From Flavihumibacter sp. UBA7668 (GTDB lineage: Bacteria > Bacteroidota > Bacteroidia > Chitinophagales > Chitinophagaceae), in contig NZ_DLHM01000006.1 of NCBI RefSeq assembly GCF_002483205.1, positions 124,001 to 188,000 of the forward strand: a stretch of DNA of 64,000 bases, in the 5' to 3' direction. The stretch's first letter is position 1, and each line of letters starts with the position of its first letter. The translations under genes and the position numbers were made by a program. Below, in pieces: positions 27,627 through 36,120 of this stretch. Below the pieces are notes generated by a model that had not been told where the DNA came from, searched no databases, and saw nothing but the letters and a program-made list of their open reading frames with translations.

Positions 27627-27881
27627 AACAATAAGTTTAATGTTTGGTGAAATATAGGCGGACTAATACAGCTGTAGCTAGGAACCAGAGTAGAATAGAA
27701 AAGAAAAATTCAGAATGGGTTAGAAGACATTAAAGGTACGAAAAAGTAAAGAGAGTTGCAGGTTGTTTTCACCCTTTTACAGAGGGGAAAAAGGCCCCCG
27801 GAACAAATCGTAAAAGAGGAAGCTGAATTGCAGAAAATACGGTTTGGATAACTGATTGAATGATTGCTGTTTCAGTTGAAT

Positions 27882-28264
27882 TTAAGTCGCTGATTTTTTT
27901 TCGATGAAAGTCATTGTCCAATTAATTTGATCTTCATTGCGGTTATCTGAATAATCAAATCCCAAATGAATTCCATTGGGTAAGGAGATAACAATGTAGC
28001 CTGGTTCTTTAAATTCCTTTTCAAAATCGAGCTGTAGTGAAAGCAACCATCAATTTTACTAGCCACATAATCAGTAAATATGGACTCCAATTTCATGTTT
28101 TCGTCAAAATAAAACTCAAAATCTCCATATTTCCAACAATTGGATTCTACCATTGATTTTTCTGCAAACCAGGCTTCCGGCTTCAATCCCTGAGTAAGTA
28201 AATCATTTTTTGAGATTCCTAATTCAATATGGCCGAAGTTGCCGTGTAGTATTAATTCCTTACT
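27882..28264 (-). pseudogene. Frameshifted remnant of an immunity-type protein
   Basis: Two minus-strand frames together give one recognisable protein. The upstream frame reads HGNFGHIELGIS, LKPEAWFAEKSM, YGDFEFYFDENMKLESIFTDYV and ASKIDG. After a break near 28030-28048 the other frame reads DFEKEFKEPGYIVISLPNGI, HLGFDYSDNRNED and WTMTFIEKKSAT before a stop at 27882. No ATG opens the upstream frame, which is bounded by a stop at 28265-28267 inside a short tandem repeat, so the 5' end is lost as well. The layout resembles small immunity-like proteins found near polymorphic toxins and in integron-like gene arrays; that resemblance is from memory. Clearly non-functional as a single product. Confidence 0.65.
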
Positions 28265-28293
28265 TCATCCATACTTCATCCAAGCTTCATCGT
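28261..28293. repeat. 11-base tandem repeat, three copies
   Basis: Two exact copies of TACTTCATCCA (28261-28271 and 28272-28282) are followed by a degenerate third, AGCTTCATCGT. The array sits at the broken 5' end of the immunity-like pseudogene and may mark a recombination scar. Confidence 0.75.
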
Positions 28294-28514
28294 AACTTCT
28301 TTGAGCTTGCAAAACTTATCTAGTTCGGCAAGTGGTTCATAATCATTAGGCTGCTTTTATTATTTTGAAATCAGGTAAAAACTATATCCTCCCTGTTCAA
28401 CTCTTTTGAAATAATTTTTTTTCGGGGGTAAAAAAGAGGGGTTAGGACTAGTGTCACGTCACATTTAATATGACGTATTATCTTTTTTTGTATCTTAGCC
28501 ATCCAAAAAAGGCT

Positions 28515-28985
28515 ATGGTAAAATACACGGTTCATTTGACAAAGGGCGAGCGGGAAGAATTGCAGCATATTATCAGCAAAGGCTCTCACAGTTCTCAGAC
28601 TTTCCGCGCAGCCTATGTGCTGTTGAATTGTGATGAAGGCAAGTATGCAGAAAAGGTCACCAATGAGCAGATATGCACCGTGTTGAAAATAGGCATGCGA
28701 ACGATCGACCGGATCAAAGCTCGTTTTATAGACGGCGGCCTGGAGGCCACGTTGGAGCGAAGGCCCACTAGCAGAATCTACGATGTGAAAGCAGACGGAG
28801 ACGTTGAAGCCCGATTAATCACCTTGTGTTGTAGCGAACCGCCCAGGGGATATGCAAAATGGTCACTTCGGCTCCTGGCTGACAAAATGGTTGAATTGAA
28901 GTACGCCGAGAGTATCTCCTATGAGACGGTTCGCCGGGTGTTAAAAAAAACGAACTTAAGCCCTGGAAAGTCAAAGGCTGGGTGA
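28515..28985 (+). CDS. IS630 transposase, upstream frame (DNA-binding part)
   Basis: This frame starts at MVKYTVHLTKGERE and encodes the N-terminal helix-turn-helix region of an IS630 transposase (TNEQICTVLKIGMRTIDRIK, then the Arg/Pro-rich linker LERRPTSR and WSLRLLADKMVEL). It ends 36 bases after an A8 run (28943-28950), in RVLKKTNLSPGKSKAG. Slipping back one base on the A8 run continues instead as KKNELKPWKVKGW and enters the catalytic frame. Many IS630 elements need such a programmed frameshift or transcriptional slippage for the full transposase, so this is probably not a simple disabling mutation. Confidence 0.8.
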   Translation: MVKYTVHLTKGEREELQHIISKGSHSSQTFRAAYVLLNCDEGKYAEKVTNEQICTVLKIGMRTIDRIKARFIDGGLEATLERRPTSRIYDVKADGDVEARLITLCCSEPPRGYAKWSLRLLADKMVELKYAESISYETVRRVLKKTNLSPGKSKAG

Positions 28986-29641
28986 TCCCAGACGCCAGGA
29001 GCGGTGAATTTGTGGCTAACATGGAAAAGGTGTTGGATGTTTACAAGAGGCCGTACAATCTATCCAATCCGGTTATCTGCATGGACGAATCGCCCAAACA
29101 GTTGATCCGGGAAGCACGTTCATCGATACCCATGAAACCAGGCAGAGACCTGCGGGTCGATTACGAGTACATCCGGCACGGGGTGTGTAATGATTTCATG
29201 GCCAGCGAACCACTCAAAGGCAAAAGATTTACCGCGGTTACGGAACTAAAGACCAGAAGGGAATGGGCACTGTTCATCAAACGTATTTCTGATGAATGGT
29301 ATCCCAAGGCAAAGAAGATCACACTGGTCATGGATAATTACGGAACCCACAGTGCTGGTTCATTCTATGAGGTCTTTTCACCAGCTGAAGCAAAGAGGAT
29401 CTGGGATCGATTTGAGTTTATCTATACTCCCAAACATGGCAGTTGGCTAAACATGGCTGAAATAGAACTCAATGTGATAAACCGGCAATGTCTCAGCAGG
29501 CATATCGATACGATTGGAAAAGTCAAGTCCGCAATTGCAGCTTGGCAAAAAGATCGAAATAACAAAAATCAACAAATAAACTGGCAGTTTACGACAAGCC
29601 AGGCAAGAATTAAACTCAAAAAACTTTACACGTCAACTTAG
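28982..29641 (+). CDS. IS630 transposase, downstream frame (DDE catalytic part)
   Basis: This is the catalytic half of the transposase. The DDE triad is complete: Asp in VICMDESPKQ, Asp in LVMDNYGTHS and Glu in WLNMAEIELN. The region also carries the family's KGKRFTAVTE and FIYTPKHGSWLNM. The reading frame is already open before 28982 and is entered most plausibly by a -1 slip on the A8 run at 28943-28950 rather than by independent initiation at the GTG at 28982. It ends just inside the right inverted repeat. Intact catalytic residues and intact ends suggest that the element may still be mobile. Confidence 0.85.
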   Translation: MIPDARSGEFVANMEKVLDVYKRPYNLSNPVICMDESPKQLIREARSSIPMKPGRDLRVDYEYIRHGVCNDFMASEPLKGKRFTAVTELKTRREWALFIKRISDEWYPKAKKITLVMDNYGTHSAGSFYEVFSPAEAKRIWDRFEFIYTPKHGSWLNMAEIELNVINRQCLSRHIDTIGKVKSAIAAWQKDRNNKNQQINWQFTTSQARIKLKKLYTST

Positions 29642-29788
29642 GTGTGAAGAGACACTAGTATTGATAGAATGCAGGCACATACCGAAGTAACTACCGCCAG
29701 GTATAATAGCAAAATAGAGAAAGTTAAGAATATAATCACAACTGTATCTTTCATGCGTTTTTAGACTCCTACAGCGGTGGCTTATATT

Positions 29789-30481
29789 CTACTGCTCTGC
29801 AATTTCGTTTACCAGGCGATTGTGATTTGCGTGCCATGTTTCATCTCTTTGAGATTCGGCAGTATCATATAATGCAAATAGTTCGTCTATTTTTTCGATC
29901 GAAAAATCCCTGAATTCTTTTGCCCGATCTTCCGTGTTGGAAAAATGTGTATGAAACATAAGCCTGTAAATGCCTAATGTAACAGAGTAAGGAGCAATAG
30001 ACCCGTCTTTTTCAATAGTAACCCTTGCTCCGTCTATACATTCCCAATCCTCGGTTATTTTTCCTCCTTCACTACCATACGTATTTACAGATCTTCCTTT
30101 GTCAAATCTTGTCCACCGTGAATTGAATGTAGTGACATTTTTTGAAGTAGTACTATTGAGTCTTTGATTGAGTTCTTCCTGTGATATTATTCCTACCCTC
30201 TCTAAAGCCATGGAAAGGTATGGTTCAAGTTTTGGATATTTTTCCTGTTCGTTTTGTGATTTCAAGAATGGAATCAGGTCTGGGTGATCTTTAAAGAGAT
30301 GAATTCGTTTAAGGGCGGTAAACTGTACATCTGTATCAGATAATCGCTCCCAGGCGTTCGTCTGAATTTAATGAAGCAAATTTCTCTTCGGTGGTTTGTG
30401 GTAAATCGTTTGTTTTTTGTCTAAGGCAGAACTCTTCTCAGGAGCGAGTTTTTTTCCAAATAGCTTTCCAAATATTTTCAT
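29789..30481 (-). pseudogene. Hypothetical gene with two frameshifts
   Basis: Reading the minus strand from an ATG at 30481 gives MKIFGKLFGKKLAPEKSS and LDKKQT. A one-base loss near 30405-30408 moves to a second frame (DLPQTTEEKFASLNSDE), and another break near 30355-30362 moves to the third (TNAWERLSDTDVQFTALKRI, HLFKDHPDLIPFLKSQ). That frame then runs intact for about 170 residues to the stop at 29789 (ending RLVNEIAEQ). Together this is one soluble protein of roughly 230 residues of unknown family. Its N-terminus resembles the MSFFKKLFGL start of the broken gene at 36.9 kb. Either the gene is decaying or the sequence carries indel errors here. Confidence 0.7.
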
Positions 30482-30659
30482 GCCAATGAGGGTTGTAAAG
30501 ATGTATTACACGCCCATCTAATATAATATTTTACTTCGACTTAAACGTTAGAGGATTTCCCATCATTTAGGTTTCGCAATTCTCCCTCCCCAAAGCAAAA
30601 TGAAGATCATTATACGCAAAACGACAGCAATCTGATCCCCCTATTTGATAATTTGCCGT

Positions 30660-32615
30660 ATGATTCGATTGCTTATCTGCACCGCACTTAGTTGCGCAGC
30701 AACCACTATTTACAGCCAGTCTATCCAGCAACTGCACCCCGTGCCTTTTTCAGACGTTACGATTGAAGATGCTTTCTGGTCGCCCAGGCAGGCGACAGTA
30801 GCCAATGTTACCATCAAAGCCTGCATTGATTATACCGAAAACAAAACCGGCCGCATACGGAATTTCGAGCGCGCGGCCACCCATAAGTCAGGCAAATTTG
30901 AAGGCACTTACTTCGACGATTCCGATGTGTACAAAGCCCTGGAAGCAATCGCCTATTCCCTTCGAAACCGGCCCGATGCTGCCGTGGAAGCCAAAGCCGA
31001 TGAATGGATCGCTAAAATTGAAGCAGCGCAACTACCCGACGGGTACCTGAATACCTATTATATACTAACGGCTTTGGATAAACGCTGGACAGATATGGAT
31101 CGCCACGAAGACTATTGTGCCGGTCACCTTATTGAAGCTGGCATCGCGTATTATAAAACTACCGGCAAGCGGAAATTGCTGGATGTTTCTATTCGTTTTG
31201 CCGATCATATCGATTCTATTTTCCGGATGGCAAACCGGCCCTGGGTTCCCGGCCACCAGGAAATAGAACTGGCCCTGATGAAACTCTATCATCACACCGG
31301 TATTAACCGCTACCTCGATTTGTCAAAGTGGTTCCTGGAACAGCGTGGCAGGGGGCATTGGCAGGGTAGTATGTGGGACGAGGAAACCGCCCACCTTTAT
31401 TATCAGGATGCTGTTCCGGTTAAGCATCAACGGGAGATAACCGGTCATGCCGTACGGGCCATGTATCTTTATACCAGCATGGCCGATGTTGCCGCGGTAA
31501 CGAATGATGCCGGCTACATGGAGGCAATGAATGCCATTTGGGAAGATGTGGTGCACCGCAATATGTACATCACAGGCGCCATTGGCGCAACACAACATAC
31601 CGAAGGTTTTGGCGACGATTATGACCTTCCCAATAAAGACGCCTACGGCGAAACCTGCGCATCGGTTGGGATGGTATTCTGGAACCAGCGCATGAACATG
31701 CTCACCGGAGATGCTAAATATGCCGATGTGCTGGAACGCAGTTTATACAATGGTGCATTGGACGGATTATCGCTCAGTGGCGATCGCTTTTTCTATGTCA
31801 ATCCGCTTGCATCAACAGGCAACCATAATCGGAGTGAATGGTTTGGAACAGCCTGTTGCCCGTCCAATATATCGAGACTGGTAGCATCGGTGGGCGACTA
31901 TATTTATTCCACCTCAGCAGATGGCATTTGGGTGAACCTCTATGTAGGCAGTAAAACAACACAAAAGATTGCCGGCACTAAAGTAAATCTGCAACTGGAA
32001 ACCGGCTATCCCTGGAAAGGTAACACGCAGTTAATGGTAACGCCTGAACGAAAGAAAGCGTTTTCGCTGCGTTTGCGGGTGCCGGGCTGGCTGAATCAGC
32101 CGGTACCGGGAACTTTATACCAGTATGCCGAAAACAGTAAAACGGCTCCCCGCATTGAAGTGAATGGTAAACCTGTGGAGTACACCATGGAAAATGGCTA
32201 TGCGGTAATCAACCGTACCTGGACGAAGGGCGATAAACTAAGTCTGCAATTGCCCATGGAAGCGAAGCTGGTGGTAAGCCATCCCGAGTTAAAGCAGAAC
32301 AATAACCGGATGGCTATTCAGTACGGTCCGCTGGTGTATTGTGTGGAAAGCAAGGACAATAACAATGCTGCCTGGAACCTGGTATTACCCGAGAAACCCG
32401 CTTTCAATGTGGTGTACCGGCCAGATTTTCTGGGCGGCATCAACGTCATCAATTTTACTGCACCCGTAACCAGTATTGGTGCCGATCGTAAAACCGTTCA
32501 AACCACCACCCAAACCGTAACGGCAATTCCTTATTTCAGTTGGAATAACCGGGGCGCAGCGTCCATGCAGGTTTGGTTGCCGTTGTATGTGGAAGAGGTG
32601 AGGTTTAATTATTAG
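30660..32615 (+). CDS. GH127 beta-L-arabinofuranosidase
   Basis: A glycoside hydrolase of about 651 residues in family GH127 (formerly DUF1680), which removes terminal beta-L-arabinofuranose, for instance from plant hydroxyproline-rich glycoproteins. I start at MIRLLICTALSCAATTIYSQ, a signal peptide, rather than at the TTG 15 bases upstream. The Zn-binding/catalytic signature is complete: YGETCASVG supplies the conserved Glu and Cys, and GTACCPSNISR supplies the two adjacent Cys including the nucleophile. The N-terminal motif FSDVTIEDAFWSPRQ and the C-terminal beta domains are normal. It stands alone, is noticeably richer in G and C than the genes on either side, and is surrounded by broken genes, which suggests separate acquisition. 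Confidence 0.92.
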   Translation: MIRLLICTALSCAATTIYSQSIQQLHPVPFSDVTIEDAFWSPRQATVANVTIKACIDYTENKTGRIRNFERAATHKSGKFEGTYFDDSDVYKALEAIAYSLRNRPDAAVEAKADEWIAKIEAAQLPDGYLNTYYILTALDKRWTDMDRHEDYCAGHLIEAGIAYYKTTGKRKLLDVSIRFADHIDSIFRMANRPWVPGHQEIELALMKLYHHTGINRYLDLSKWFLEQRGRGHWQGSMWDEETAHLYYQDAVPVKHQREITGHAVRAMYLYTSMADVAAVTNDAGYMEAMNAIWEDVVHRNMYITGAIGATQHTEGFGDDYDLPNKDAYGETCASVGMVFWNQRMNMLTGDAKYADVLERSLYNGALDGLSLSGDRFFYVNPLASTGNHNRSEWFGTACCPSNISRLVASVGDYIYSTSADGIWVNLYVGSKTTQKIAGTKVNLQLETGYPWKGNTQLMVTPERKKAFSLRLRVPGWLNQPVPGTLYQYAENSKTAPRIEVNGKPVEYTMENGYAVINRTWTKGDKLSLQLPMEAKLVVSHPELKQNNNRMAIQYGPLVYCVESKDNNNAAWNLVLPEKPAFNVVYRPDFLGGINVINFTAPVTSIGADRKTVQTTTQTVTAIPYFSWNNRGAASMQVWLPLYVEEVRFNY

Positions 32616-32916
32616 GGGGAACAGAGAGTAGTTTCTTTGTAATTGAATGACAGAATTATGCCTGGTTGTTTTTCCGGATTCTCTTAATTACTCCTAAATC
32701 CTTTTAAGATTAGGATTAAATTGAAAGTTGCTCCTAAAATGTATGTATTGAGAAGTGTTTCGTATTAGGGTGAATCTCTATCTCGGAAATAGAGCGACCC
32801 TGAAGAATGCATGTGCCCTGCTGGATCGGCGACGGAGTGCTATATACGACAATCCCAAGTAAAAGCGGAGAATATATTCATTCCTACTATATTTCCAATG
32901 GAATGCTAGCAGCTGC
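32616..32916. other. Intergenic stretch with no recognisable gene
   Basis: About 300 bases between the convergent GH127 gene and a minus-strand orphan gene. I see no hairpin terminator, RNA gene or repeat. A short plus-strand open frame from 32807 overlaps the orphan gene and has no recognisable content. Confidence 0.6.
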
Positions 32917-33480
32917 TTATGTTAACGATAAATCATATAATCTAATGCCGTTCAAAATCTTCATGTCATCATCAACAATTTTTTCAGCCCATGTCCAATC
33001 TTTTGTGTTTGGGTCATAAGATGTCATACCGCTTAGGTCATCAAAGTCAAGTGTTACACCACTTTCGAATTTAATAATGTTGTCATCGTTAAATCCTTTC
33101 GTCAACTCGAATTCAATATTTTCTTTTCTAAGATTGTCAGTAACGTTTTTAAATGTCAAGAACCTATTCTTTTTTAAGAACCAAATATCAATGTTAAATT
33201 TTCCATTTTCAAAGCAAATGTCATTTTTATTATTTACCCGCCCTGTTTTGATATTTGGAAAGGTTGCTAAATGGTCATTTTGAATTCCGTATAGAATCCT
33301 TTTATCGCTTAAGTAGAAGAACTCGTAATAGGCGTATATTATTTCCGAATGCCCATTTTTGTAGTCCGTTATTCCTTCAGGCGTGCCCAAAATCTCAATG
33401 ACTTCATCAATAGTCATTCCCAAAACAATTGAACCAAACTTTCCTGTCTTTACAAAGTCTTTTAGATAAATAGTTTGCAT
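32917..33480 (-). CDS. Hypothetical orphan protein (immunity-like style)
   Basis: A soluble protein of about 187 residues starting MQTIYLKDFVKTGKFGSIVLG; the ATG at 33540 would add 20 unlikely residues. The segment GMTIDEVIEILGTPEG recalls the helix-plus-Gly-Thr-Pro turn of SmpA/BamE-like or immunity proteins, and it is followed by tyrosine-rich strands (SEIIYAYYEFFYLSDKRI) and an acidic C-terminal half (DLDFDDLSGMTSYDPN, EKIVDDDMKIL). It is A/T-rich like the TIR gene upstream and unlike the GH127 gene downstream. Small acidic orphans of this type often serve as toxin immunity proteins, but no toxin is adjacent. Function unknown. Confidence 0.5.
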   Translation of the reverse strand: MQTIYLKDFVKTGKFGSIVLGMTIDEVIEILGTPEGITDYKNGHSEIIYAYYEFFYLSDKRILYGIQNDHLATFPNIKTGRVNNKNDICFENGKFNIDIWFLKKNRFLTFKNVTDNLRKENIEFELTKGFNDDNIIKFESGVTLDFDDLSGMTSYDPNTKDWTWAEKIVDDDMKILNGIRLYDLSLT

Positions 33481-33638
33481 AATATTTTCAAATGTCGCAA
33501 AAAAACTTCCCCTACGGCGAAGGTGTGGGATTCGCATCACTCCTGCTGATTGAAAAATACGAATTCCTTGCTAGTTCGTCGTTTAACTTATAGCGTCGTG
33601 CTAAACTTGTGTAAACACTCTTATCGGTGGTGGTTTTA

Positions 33639-34487
33639 TCAGTATTCGTAGAAATATTTCTTCCAAAGTTCATAAAGTTCATATTTTTTTTCATCCGAAA
33701 GGTCATCCGTCTTAAACAGCTGACCCAATGAAACACCGATTAGTAAATAAGCTATTGCTTGTTTGGCTTTTATCTCTTTGATTTTATACTTGTCAATCAG
33801 CTCCAAGAAACATAAGTTCATAATTTCCCATGTTTGTATTTCCCGGTCAGGTCGTAGATCAAGTTCGTAGTTATAGATATCTTCATCAATGGTAGAATTC
33901 AAGACCTGTCCAATGCCGAAATGAATATTTCTTGCTCTTACTTCTAATTGCTTAGAAAGCTTACTTTGCGGTTTTTCCTGTGGTTTTAAGTCGCTAAATT
34001 CAACTGTTACCTCCTCTGCATTCTTAAATCTTTTTTTGAACAGGTAATAGCCTTTGATATTCCGATAAATATCTGGTCGAATTGTTTCTATTAGACTCAA
34101 TGCAAGTTTATTGATTGACATTTTGGAGGTGTCAAGAGCAAACTTGTCGGATAGATATAACGAGAAACTTTTTACCTCTTCTTGTGTAATACCGTGCCAT
34201 AATGGTAGTATTACTTTTGTCTCGTTCTCCTCCTTAGAAAGGAGCGAACGATATTCGTAGTCAGTCCAACGTTTCTCTAAGAATTTTTTTGAAATGATTA
34301 CAATCCCGAACTTTGATTTTATAAGACCGTCGTCAATAGTTCTTGACAAACTGTCACCCACCTTAAGTGAGAACTCGTCATACCATACTTTAACTTGGAG
34401 TTTTTCTAGAGTGTCGGCTAGTTGCCTCACAATCGTGTCTTTGTCTTCAGATGCATGGGAAATAAATACGTCCCAATATTTTTCCAT
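33639..34487 (-). CDS. TIR-domain protein, likely NAD-cleaving defence effector
   Basis: A 282-residue protein. Residues 1-125 form a bacterial TIR domain: strand A DVFISHASEDKD, the BB-loop region VWYDEFSLKVGDSL, and KFGIVIISKKFLEKRWTDYE. The last contains the WxxxE motif, with Trp74 and the catalytic-position Glu78, as found in NADase-competent TIRs. The remaining 150 residues are helical and of unknown type (ARNIHFGIGQVLNSTIDEDI, ELDLRPDREIQTWEIMNLCF) and could be a sensor or oligomerisation region. No recognisable partner such as a STING, SIR2, Thoeris ThsA or NLR-type ATPase gene is adjacent. The local base composition is low in G and C. A role in phage defence is inference from the domain. 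Confidence 0.8.
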   Translation of the reverse strand: MEKYWDVFISHASEDKDTIVRQLADTLEKLQVKVWYDEFSLKVGDSLSRTIDDGLIKSKFGIVIISKKFLEKRWTDYEYRSLLSKEENETKVILPLWHGITQEEVKSFSLYLSDKFALDTSKMSINKLALSLIETIRPDIYRNIKGYYLFKKRFKNAEEVTVEFSDLKPQEKPQSKLSKQLEVRARNIHFGIGQVLNSTIDEDIYNYELDLRPDREIQTWEIMNLCFLELIDKYKIKEIKAKQAIAYLLIGVSLGQLFKTDDLSDEKKYELYELWKKYFYEY

Positions 34488-34743
34488 TTAATGATTTGTT
34501 GCTCTAAAATTACAGCCAACGCCATAATTTATGAAATTAAAGGTGGTTAATAATTTTTATACTACCGAAAGTTAATGGATCTAATTGTTTTTTGATCTAA
34601 AACTATAGGCTTCATTTCTTCGGATTGCTTACAGTGGTAAAACCTCTATTTTTCGTAGCGTCTGGTGAAGTGCCGCCTTCTATGGGCCAGATAAGTGGAT
34701 TTCGTGATAGCTGATTATATCAACATAGCATGTTTCGCTTCCT

Positions 34744-35736
34744 TTATTTTCCTGTTTCAAATACATTTCGAATAACACTATCCACCGCATTTTTTGTTCT
34801 CGGAACATAATCGCTAACCAGATATTCATTAAGTCTGTGAGCAATGGTGGCCGCACTTGGTTGGTCGGTAAGCGTTGGGTTCAGTTTTCGCAACCACAGC
34901 GATTGGTTTAACCTTTCTCCTATAGTCGTGCAAATTGCCAGACCATCAAGGGCTATGAGGCTCAATGGTCGCCCGCTCGTCAGCCATTTGTTTGCTCTGT
35001 TCCAGCTAAATTGAGAATTGGCGGCAACATAGCCCCAGTTAGAAGATATATTGTTAATTCTGTGGCTGACTTTCTCAATCCAGTCCAGTGTTTTTTCGCT
35101 TTGCAAATAGATCATTACGAGTACGTTTTCTGATAAGTATTTATCGTTTCCGCTTTCAAGTTCTGTTGTGATGGTTTCAAATGCATCGTCTGTATCTAAA
35201 CACTTGGCTAATGCCTCTGCGAATAGCTGAATTTCATTTGCTTTCCGGTTCGTCCATTCTTTCAGTATCCATTTATTTGCTGTTTTACCAACAACTTTCC
35301 CGGCAATTTCATAGGCTTTGTGATTTATGGCTCGATTATACTCGACCTTTTCTTTCAGACGGGTTAAGATTTTCTGTTTGTCGAATTTTGCCAGTTCGGT
35401 GATAACATAGTTGTCTGTGAAAAATTGGACGAATGAAAAGTCAATTATTTTGTTCAGGTCATCTTTGATTTGCTCAAAGTTTGGAAATGGGTGCTTTTCG
35501 GCGTTAGTTACCTCTATGTTCGGTTGCGTTGCTTTCCCAGTATCATAATCGTAAAAATCATCGTGTAAATAGGGGCAATGTCCATGAATCGCAACGAGAT
35601 TGAAAAACTCTAATGGCCTTAATGCACGGTTGATTAGTCTGTTGTGGCACGCCAAACACAAGCGGAACGGATTTTGTCCTACGTCAGCGGATTCTTCCAC
35701 TTCAAAAGATCTTATATTACAACATTCACATTTCAT
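34744..35736 (-). CDS. Hypothetical protein with N-terminal zinc-finger-like cysteines
   Basis: A product of about 330 residues, started here at MKCECCNIRSFE; a start at 35751 would add five residues and overlap the preceding stop. The N-terminus has CECC and CLACHNR, a pair of CxxC knuckles about 25 residues apart typical of a zinc ribbon or HNH-like metal site, but I do not see a nuclease HNH core. The rest is mainly helical (IIDFSFVQFFTDNYVITELAK, NEIQLFAEALAKCLDTDDAF) with a Trp-rich segment (LDWIEKVSHRINNISSNWGY). It is translationally coupled to the 117-residue gene upstream. Function unknown; similar proteins occur in defence or toxin-immunity neighbourhoods as far as I recall. Confidence 0.55.
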   Translation of the reverse strand: MKCECCNIRSFEVEESADVGQNPFRLCLACHNRLINRALRPLEFFNLVAIHGHCPYLHDDFYDYDTGKATQPNIEVTNAEKHPFPNFEQIKDDLNKIIDFSFVQFFTDNYVITELAKFDKQKILTRLKEKVEYNRAINHKAYEIAGKVVGKTANKWILKEWTNRKANEIQLFAEALAKCLDTDDAFETITTELESGNDKYLSENVLVMIYLQSEKTLDWIEKVSHRINNISSNWGYVAANSQFSWNRANKWLTSGRPLSLIALDGLAICTTIGERLNQSLWLRKLNPTLTDQPSAATIAHRLNEYLVSDYVPRTKNAVDSVIRNVFETGK

Positions 35737-35750
35737 AGATTGAGTCCACA

Positions 35751-36104
35751 TTAAAGAGGCTCTTCCAAGCGTAGGTTTTTATCTTCGAATTTGGTTATGA
35801 ATCCGTTTAATCGTAGGTAATGGCACAGTCGAAATCCATAGTCTATCCAGCCGATTCCATCGGCGTGTTTAACTTTTTGGATGTCATTGAAGGATTGTAG
35901 TATTTCTATAACTGCTGATTTTGTAAGGGGAACCGCTTCCTCCAATGCCTTGTTGATTCTCTGTGATGTTTCAAATTCGGGTTTGAATAAATCATTCTTT
36001 TGAACCCATTGTTCGAAGCAATTGCTAGCGCATCGAAGTCCATTTAATACCTCTTCTTTATCTAGTAGCCGTTTCTCGACCACTGCCTTTGTTTTTTTCG
36101 CCAA
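35751..36104 (-). CDS. Small hypothetical protein coupled to the zinc-finger-like gene
   Basis: A 117-residue soluble helical protein with a Lys-rich start (MAKKTKAVVEKRLLDKEEV) and no recognised domain. Its stop overlaps by one base the possible ATG of the next gene, and it begins 17 bases after the stop of the broken gene upstream, so all three were probably one transcript. Function unknown. Confidence 0.5.
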   Translation of the reverse strand: MAKKTKAVVEKRLLDKEEVLNGLRCASNCFEQWVQKNDLFKPEFETSQRINKALEEAVPLTKSAVIEILQSFNDIQKVKHADGIGWIDYGFRLCHYLRLNGFITKFEDKNLRLEEPL

Positions 36105-36120
36105 AACATCCTGTGCGTCT

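Larger units (their letters stand above)
28451..29655 (+). mobile_element. IS630-family insertion sequence, apparently complete
   Basis: An element of about 1205 bases bounded by imperfect terminal inverted repeats. The left end reads GTGTCACGTCACATTTAATA, and the right end read inward is GTGTCTCTTCACACCTAAGT; about 22 of the first 30 positions match. Both ends are flanked by TA within CTAG, the TA duplication expected of IS630/Tc1-like elements. It encodes one DDE transposase split over two overlapping frames. The insertion sits between the immunity-like pseudogene and another broken gene. Confidence 0.85.

Noticed and set aside
28943..28950. Treating the transposase as a pseudogene because of its split frame
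   Set aside because: The A8 slippery run, intact DDE residues and intact ends fit programmed frameshifting known in IS630 elements.
32807..33019. Plus-strand open frame of 70 codons
   Set aside because: It overlaps the orphan gene on the other strand, and its sequence shows no recognisable domain or signal.
33480..33660. Possible integron attC-type site between orphan genes
   Set aside because: Fragments like GTTTAAC and GCTAAAC occur, but they do not form the paired R and L boxes of an attC site.
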